Source: Liolophura sinensis (Eukaryota; Mollusca; Polyplacophora; Chitonida; Chitonidae). From it: a DNA stretch of 60,000 nucleotides. The DNA lies in assembly GCF_032854445.1 (NCBI RefSeq), contig NC_088303.1:24285265-24345264 (forward strand), read 5' to 3'. The notes under the pieces are model-generated. The model was not told where the DNA came from and ran no database searches. It saw only the letters and a list, made by a program, of their open reading frames with translations. A program made the translations under genes and the position numbers. Positions 29,801 to 39,400 of this stretch are shown one piece after another (within the stretch, counting starts at the first letter, position 1; each line of letters begins with the position of its first letter).

Positions 29801-32800
29801 ATCACCATGATGTCAGCTGATGGGAACACCACAGTACAAGATCAGGTAACCTCACACATAGACAACACCATGATGTGAACTGATGGGAACACAACAGCAC
29901 AAGATCAGGTAACTTGACACATGCACGCATCACCATGATGTCAGCTGATGGAAACACCGCAGTACAAGATCAGGTAACTTGACACATGCACGCATCACCA
30001 TAATGTCAGCTGATGGGAACACCACAGTACAAGATCAGGTAACCTCACACATACGCACAACACCATGATGTCAGCTGATGGAAACACCACAGTACAAGAT
30101 CAGGTAACTTGACACATGCATGCATCACCATGATGTCAGCTGATGGAAACACCGCAGTACAAGATCAGGTAACTTGACACATGCACGCATCACCATAATG
30201 TCAGCTGATGGGAACACCACAGTACAAGATCAGGTAACCTCACACATACGCACAACACCATGATGTCAGCTGATGGAAACACCACAGTACAAGATCAGGT
30301 AACTTGACACATGCATGCATCACCATGATGTCAGCTGCCGGGAACACCACAGTACAAGATCAGGAAACCTCATACATACACCTAAAACTGCTTGAGGAAT
30401 CCTTGCTGTTGATTTGTGTCTTAAAGCTCCTTTCCCATTCTGATACTTGATTTCAATGGGAATATTTAGTTAAGATTTTAATTATTTATAAAAAAAAAAG
30501 CTGTGAGGGAATTTTATTACCCCAAAATAACTTGTTTTGTACATAAACTTGCATTTTTGTAGGACTGCCTTTCATTTCCTTTATTTTTTATACCTTAAGT
30601 TATAATCAACTGCAAAGTATTTTAAGTGTGTGTGTTTTATAGTACAGATCTGTGCAAAGTTATGTTCATATTTTTCTTATCAGACAAATTCACCCCATGG
30701 TCTGTGTCATTCTGACAGACCTTTATGTAGTGTCACTGTTACATAAGCATGCCCTGATGAACTGTTTGATTTCTGTGGATTTCAGCTGGCGAATGCCTTG
30801 CCTGACAAGGAGTCTATGACGGCCATTGCCCTGGCTTTGTTAGAACATGTAGGAAACGCTGACAACTCCTACGCCTCTATCCACCCCTGCCTCAGGACCC
30901 TCGTCATGCTCACAGATCATGATTATGGCTTCTATTACCTCAAGTGGTAAGTTCAGACTTAATATTTGCTGCTTGATTTTGCATTACCATGCCATGTGAT
31001 TTCAAAAGTCCTACTACAGTGTATGGTCACAAGTGAATGTTGTATTTCTATACCATGCTACATATAATCATCAAAATATGGTCAGAAAAGATAAGGAACT
31101 GTGGTACAACTGTTACGAAATGGTCACAATATTGCTTTTTGGGACATTTCTGAAGACAAATGTGTCTGATTCTTGACATACCTGGCATTTTGCTGAGGAA
31201 GATTTACTTGTGGGAAAGTTTAACCTTGAATTTTAAACCAGTTGGGCAGAAAAAATTTTACATGTGGGTATGTGTACACTAGTTAGTCGAAGGGAAACTT
31301 TCGTCTGAGACTGGTAACATGAAGTGAAGACTATTCAAAGTTTGGCCTGATATTGGCTTCAGTCTTGATTGTTGTGTATTGGAATCTGATGCCTCATGGT
31401 GAGGAATCTGGCTTCTCACTGACTAAGCTATGCCACACATCCTGTACATGCCTGTCACTGATGTACTGTCCACATCATGCTCAGTTACTATTCAGCCATT
31501 ACTTGGTGTAACTTTTCAGTGCCTTGGAGAAAAGTCGTTTTTCTTTGTACAATCTGATAATGAGGATCAGCAACACATTCAGTAAGGACAGCTCTGATAT
31601 TCTGTCTACACTGTCCACCATTATTGAGTTGCTACGGTTACTGGTGATACCTGATGCCCCCGACGACAACCAACCACAAACGAGGATACAACACTTGACC
31701 AATAAGGAGCTGCGAGAGGCACTGGCTTGGGAGAAAGACTCCAAGAATCACCCCCTCAATGAGCTAGACAAACTCCTGGTGGTAAGTGTCCAAATAAGAA
31801 GTGATCAGCGTGCAGTGCATTTATCTTCGTGTTTTACTTTACAAGTATTAAGGTAACTGCAGGTGCCCATAGATCATGCCTTTTGCGGAATTTAATGTGG
31901 TAGAACTTATCAGTTCATCTCTGTGACAGATTTTCCTCTCATAAAAGGTGGCGCCAGTGTGAATTAGGACTGGCCTGTCACAAGTCCTTTGTTGCGCGAT
32001 GGGAAACATGTTGCGTGCTTCGGTTTTATCTGTGATGTATTTGGACTACCTACTGTGACGTCACGCTGTCACTGAAATGGTGTAATACGTCCCACTTCGG
32101 ATCTCAGCCGGTATCCGATTACAATCTGACTGCCTTTAGGTTACAGTGAAACATTATTGAATATGATGTTGATGTCAGATACATTCATAACCTCACAAAT
32201 TTAGAATCTATACATTTAGGTCCGTTAATGTAAAGTGTATTTACCCCCCTTTTTAGCTGTTAATAACTTCATGTACTAAACTATACTGCATTTCATTGTC
32301 TTTTCTGTATAAAGATGCACTAGTTTTTCATGTTTCCATCAATGGCATTTTGCCAGGCAGAAGCATTATTATCAGGCTAATGAAGAGCTATGTGTGAGAT
32401 GTAATCTTATTCTCCCACAGCGTGCATGGCAGTGTGTTGTGAAACAAATGAAGCACTTTTCAGGGCACTGTTCAGTGAAGTTGAGTGGTTTCAATCTCCA
32501 CTTGCAGGAATGCAGTAAAGATGAGGAAGCCTTGCAGACTTTGCAGGAAACAATCTCTAGTTTGATCCTGATCATAGGTAAAAAAGATGAAGAGCCCAAA
32601 CCAGGTAATAAAGATGTTCTGTGTTATTGTCAGATGATGGATCGGTCAGATCCAGTCAGTGGGAAATGAAAATGTTTCATGTGCACTCAGGAATGTTTTC
32701 ATGTATATGATGGCAGCTAGCATTAATGGCGTGAGGAAACTGAACAGGGCCTGGAAGAAACCCACAACCGTCCACAGGTTGCTGGAAGACCTTCCCACAG

Positions 32801-33413
32801 ATAACCTTAGAGGAAGCCAGCATGAGCTGGACTTGAACTCACAGCCGTCACCCTAATGACAGTCTCCTGAGCCATTGTAATATGTTAGCTTACTAATCCA
32901 TCGGCCATGGAAGCCCCCTAGGAAATAGGACATATCTGAGATAGACCATGGCTTTCTTGCAATGTCCACATATACCATAGACTTCAGTTATGTATACATT
33001 GACCTGTTTTCTTATTTCTTTCCTCGTTTTTTTAACGGATTCCCACTTGCTGTACATGTATGGTAGCTCCACAAACATTTCTGACTGGACTTTATGCATA
33101 TACAAAGACTACATCTGAACTGATGTTATTAAGAAGTGCACTGATCCTGAGAGATTTGTTAAGGCCTGATGTGAGTGAGTTTACCGTGCTCAAATCACAG
33201 TTACTAGGCATCTCTATGACATATATGTCCCTCTACTGCTTTTCTCCAACATTGGCAGAGCTTGGGTTCATGCAAGCTTCATAAAACTGTGCAAATCATT
33301 TCACTACACCCCATATTTCTCTTTCTCTTTCTCTTTACCAAATATTGGTAAAGAGGTGGTTGAAAAGGTTGAATTAGGGTAGTTGTATTAGGGTATGGCA
33401 TCGTTGTCTGGCT

Positions 33414-33460
<47 letters not shown>

Positions 33461-36400
33461 ATGTATGTATGTATGTCAGTCAGTACATGTACATAAACTT
33501 TTTTGGAATTACCATTATGTCTGCAGAACTGCTTTAGAGTTACCAAATTAATCAATGTTTTGTTTGCGTTTTTCTACCACCAGCACGCTGAGAGGAGCCT
33601 GTTGAAAAACCAGTCCCATCGGTGTAAAATTGTCAGAGTTATTCCCCCTGATTCATTGTTTATTAATGTCAACACTGGAGAACTACTTCCTGTACCAATC
33701 TGATATAAGATTATTCCCAGTAGTTTGATCATTAACACCAAGCCTGATGGCCTTTTCTGGTGGCAAATTCTTCTTTTTTTTTTTTTTTATACATCATAAA
33801 TATTTGTGTTTTGTGTACAGTGCTGGAGCCTGAATTACCTTCTGCTGATGACCTGGCAACACAGTTTGAAACAAGAGCGACCTTTGTCCTGACAGACATG
33901 GATGATGATAGGCTGAGTCCGACATATTGGCTGGCCAATCCGGTGACAGAAGACCTAGAGCAGGACGTTGACATGGTGAAGTCAGACTTTCTCGACCTGT
34001 GCTCCCGCTACTGCCACGATTTTGACCTGGAGGGCGAGCTGAAGAGAGCCACATCCTGTGTGATAGAAGACACGGAAGTCACACGGCCCAGAAAACTCAG
34101 GTACGAGTATGGCATTGTATGGAACAAGAGTTCAGAAAAACGAGAAAAGATTTTCAACATAAATGAAATCAATATTGGGCATTTCATGTTGTATATATAG
34201 ATCAATACACAGTAATGAAATAAATACCAAATGTTTGGAGTCATATATGATAACAACGAAAGAAATGCAGGTTAGTTCTGTTGTCAAAATTCACTTTTAG
34301 AGGGAAAAAGAGTAAACCACCTTCAAAATGATTTCCCAGATATGAGCCCAAGAGGGACCTGGCTCAGTGGTAACATTTTTCACTTCACTTCCTCTCTCAC
34401 CCAGTTTGTTCAGTGTGACATTTGTTGAGGACCAGTGGTCTTCCACTAGTTTGGCCTCTTTACATCAGATGTGGAAAATTTGTCCATGATCTCAGATAAT
34501 CCAGTTTCCACCACCCATAAAACTTGACTGCGAAATTCTGGTGTTAAACAGCAATCAAATCAAAATCAAAAGCTGACAAACATGTCTTCTTTCTTCAGGG
34601 AGAGAAGAAAACAGGACACCATCAACACCAGTAGAGGCCGTGGTGGCAAGAGACCTTTTGGTGAGTTCAGATCTCTCATTTTTTATCAAGTGATAAAAAT
34701 TTAATGAAATTAGAGAAATATTGAATTTTTATTCATTAAGCATTAGATCTCATAACAGTTGATTTAGCATCTTGAAAGTTTGTACCATTAGGTATTTGTG
34801 ACACAAAATCACCGAGATCACAATCGTAGCTCTAATGTACAATAGCACCTCTTGCAGGAAGGGATTGAAAACTATACTAGTAGTAACTTACAACCTAAAA
34901 TTACAATTAAGTCGAGCCTGTGTAAATCTTTACAATCAAGTCAAACTTAATGTAGGTGCAAATACTTGCTTGGGTAGACTGTTTGTAATTTTCGACTCGG
35001 TTTGCAAATACATGCATTTTAATTTTTTCAAAAAGATATTACGAGAATTTTTTCACATCTTGGTTGTTTTTGACTGTTGAATCATTATGATCTTTAAATT
35101 TACAAGGACCACCATTTTGTAAGTCTGCAATCGTAACTCCAAAATGTTACAATTACTGCACAATTCCTTTGTGCAAGCGGTGTATCTTATTTTTACAATC
35201 AATTCTGAATTCAATCGTAGCTACGATCTCTTTGTGCAAGCTGACCATTGTCTTTTAGCTACATTATGATGTGCTGGACCTGTGACTTGTGTAAGGGTGT
35301 CTACTTTGCAATCTTCATCTGTTCTTGTTTGTCTCTCACAAGTTGCCCCAATGAGAGGACGTGGCATTGCTCGTGGCATGATGCACACAGGCCGCACAGA
35401 TTCTTTCCGTTGTCGTCCCCCGAACACCAGCAGACCCCCTTCCATGCATGTTGATGACTTTGTCAAAATGGAGACTCATCAGAAAACTCTTAACCAGCCA
35501 GGCGCCCCACAGAGGCGTCCAGATAAGGTAAGCCAAACAGTATACTGACAAACAAAAGGCCAAATCTTATTCAAACATGGTGCTGATCAACAATGATGCC
35601 AATCTTCTGTATAAGCAAGATATCAGTAGCGAGTGTTCCTCAGTACACATGGCAAATCAGGCCATACTGAGTACAGACAAAATCACACGGCAATTGGCAC
35701 AGATTTATACAGTGGATCAGACTTGATGATGACATGAATGATTGATATGTTGTTGTTGTCAGGAGGGTGGTCGAGGCCGAGGAAGGGGTGGTTTTGGAGG
35801 CGGGTTTGAACGGGGAGGAGGGTTTGGAGGAAAACGTGGAGGAAATGGACGAGGCGGTGGAGGGGGAGGGAGGGGTCTGTTCACACCTCCACTTAACTAT
35901 GGCAGGAGAGAAGGAGGTAAGAGAAACAGTCAAAAAGGTACTTACAGTAATGGAAAGAAGAAATTTTGTTTGCTATATTTTAATTACTCAACTTATGGAA
36001 AACAAGATATCTTGCACTTATTGCTTCAAATAGATGGAAGTATTCAAAAATTATCATTGTTGGATCATTTTATGTCAGATTTCACCACTGAATCATTATA
36101 AAGTAAATCAGCTTGTTTAAAAAAAAGACTCTTTATGTATAGTACACCTCTGCATGCACATTGTATGTGCTGTACCTCTGCACTGTTTCAGATTATTTTC
36201 AAGGAAACCAAAGAGGAGGTAGACCCAAATCGAATTTCACCAGCCCAAGGTCGTTTGGTAGAGGCGGGTAAGTACATGCATAAACAAGTACATGTATTGG
36301 TAGATAACTTATGTTTGCAGCACAAGTTGTGTACACCATTTTCTTCCAGTCAGTTTGTATGTGTCATTTCTCTGCTGGATATGTTGTATATGCCACTTCT

Positions 36401-39400
36401 CTTCTGTCAGACAAGTTGTATATGCCACTTCTCTTCTGTCAGACAAGTTGTGTGTGCCACTTCTCTTCTGTCAGACAAGTTGTATATGCCACTTCTCTTC
36501 TGTCAGACATGTTGTATATACCACTTTTCTTTTACCAGACAAGTTGTGTGTTCCACTTCTCTTCATTCAAACAAGTTGTATATGCCACTTCTCTTCTGTC
36601 AGACATGTTGTATATACCACTTCTCTTCAGTCAGAGAAGTTTGTATATGCCACTTTTCTTCTGTCACACAATTTGTATATTACATTTCTCTTCTGTCAGA
36701 CAAGTTGTATATGCCATTTTTCTTCTGTCAGACAAGTTGTATATGCCATTTCTCTTATGTCAGACAAGATGTATATGCCATTTCTCTTCTGTCAAACAAG
36801 TTGTATATGCCACTTCTCTTTTACCAGACAAGTTGTATATGCCACTTGTCTTCTATCAGACAAGTTGTATATGCCACTTTTCTTCTGTCTTCGGAAGCGG
36901 TAGGTCCAGGATCAGTCCTGGGTCGAGTCACACCTTAGACCGTCAAAGAGGAAGTCGTAACTTCCTCACTTGGTGTTCAACATGAAGGGAATAGTGCAAC
37001 GACTGGTTGACCCGTATCAGTATAATGGCTCAGACGAGGCGGCTTACTTGCCTTCGGTAAGCCGTCTCAGTGAAACGGACAGAAATCCGTCCTGCAACAA
37101 GGAGGCACATTACATACACCCTAAGGATTCCTTCATCATATGACTGAAAAATTGTTGAGTGCAACGTTAAACACCAAGCACTCACTCACTCTCATATGTC
37201 AGACAAGTTGTATATGCCACTAGTCTTCTGTCAGGCAGGTTGTATATTGCATTTCTCTGATGTGTTCTTAGCCATGATGGCCGGCCAGGTTCTGCTGATC
37301 GGAGAATGGGCGGAGGGCGAGGAAAACCGGTTTGGTGGTCGAGGTGGCCGAGGAGGACACTGGGGCGGGCTCAAAGGCAAAGATGAGAACAAGTGAGTAA
37401 AGGGACACATATCATAAAAGTCCCTATCAGACAAACACCCTGATTGACTGATTCAGATTGAGCCAAAGTCACAATCAGACAAACACCCTGATTGACTGAT
37501 TCGGATTGAGCCAGTCCCTATCAGACAAACACCCTGATTGACTGATTCAGATTGAGCCAAGTCACTATCAGACAAACAACCTGATTGACTGATTCAGATT
37601 GAGCCAAAGTCACTATCAGACAAACAACCTGATTGACTGATTCAGATTGGGCCAAAATCACTATCAGACAAACATCCTGATTGACTGATTCAGATTGAGC
37701 CAAAGTCACAATCAGACAAACAACCTGATTGACTGATTCAGATTGAGCCAAAGTCACTATCAGACAAACAACTTGATTGACTGATTCAGATTGAGCCAAA
37801 GTTCCTATCAGACAAACATCCTGATTGACTGATTCAGATTGAGCCAAAGTCACAATCAGACAAACATCCTGATTGACTGATTCAGATTGAGCCAAAGTCC
37901 CTATCAGACAAACACCCTGATTGACTGATTCAGATTGAGCCAAAGTCACTATCAGACAAACACCCTGATTGACTGATTCAGATTGAGCCAAAGTCACAAT
38001 CAGACAAACACCCTGATTGACTGATTCAGATTGAGCCAAAGTCCCTATCAGACAAACAACTTGATTGACTGATTCAGATTGGGCCAAAGTTCCTATCAGA
38101 CAAACACCCTGATTGACTGATTCAGATTGAGCCAAAGTCACTATCAGACAAACACCCTGATTGACTGATTCAGATTGGGCCAAAGTTCCTATCAGACAAA
38201 CAACCTGATTGACCTGATTCAGATTGAGCTAAAGTCCCTATTAGACAAACACCCTGATTGACTGATTCGGATTGAGCCAAAGTCCCTATCAGACAAACAA
38301 CTTGATTGACTGATTCAGATTGAGCCAAAGTCACTATCAGACAAACATCCTGATTGACTGATTCAGATTGAGCCAAAGTCCCTATCAGACAAACATCCTG
38401 ATTGACTGATTCAGATTGAGCCAAAGTCCCTATCAGACAAACACCCTGATTGACTGATTCAGATTGAGCCAAAGTCACTATCAGACAAACACCCTGATTG
38501 ACTGATTCAGATTGAGCCAAAGTCACAATCAGACAAACATCCTGATTGACTGATTCAGATTGAGCCAAAGTCACAATCAGACAAACATCCTGATTGACTG
38601 ATTCAGATTGAGCCAAAGTCCCTATCAGACAAACACCCTGATTGACTGATTCAGATTGAGCCAAAGTCACTATCAGACAAACACCCTGATTGACTGATTC
38701 AGATTGAGCCAAAGTCCCTATCAGACAAACAACTTGATTGACTGATTCAGATTGGGCCAAAGTTCCTATCAGACAAACACCTTGATTGACTGATTCAGAT
38801 TGAGCCAAAGTCCCTATCAGACAAACACCCTGATTGACTGATTCAGATTGAGCCAAAGTCCCTATCAGACAAACAACTTGATTGACTGATTCAGATTGGG
38901 CCAAAATCCAAATTCATGACTAATAGTGTATTGTGTAATAGAATCAGTGTTGACCAAAATGTTAGCGGTGGTATGAAAAACACTGCATGGATTTACCCCT
39001 AGTTTCCATGCATATAAATTACAATGACAAGAGGATGGTGTTTCATTTGCTGATGCTTTGTGTGCGTATTTATTACCTAAAATAATACCAAATTCATGAC
39101 TTAGGTATTTTATATGTTGCATGTATTGAGTTTTTGCATTTAGGTGTCTACTACAGGCAAGCTCTTTGATAGCCTTGCTACGAAATCTAGGTTTCCAGTT
39201 GAGGTAGAAATATTGAGAATAGCATGAATCCAGCTTTACAGATACTGTTTTACAAACATTAATTTAATTTTCATCAAATGGAATTACCATGCTAACACTT
39301 TTAACACCAATTATCTTGGATCTTCTCGTGTGAGTGAATGAATAAAGTTCGTGATGACGAAAGCTTTGTGAAATGAGCTATGTACAAGGCCATCATATTG

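Noticed and set aside
36135-36985. Open frames of 182-267 codons with CHFSSVRQ-type repeats
   Set aside because: Caused by the 32-bp minisatellite (32 nt x 3 = 32 codons) after VIRMA exon 38; only 36192-36267 is coding, in another frame.
37521-38904. Minus-strand open frames of 220 and 244 codons
   Set aside because: They are the translation of a 48-bp minisatellite (16-residue period AQSESVNQxVCLIxTL) inside a VIRMA intron; no domain and no start context.
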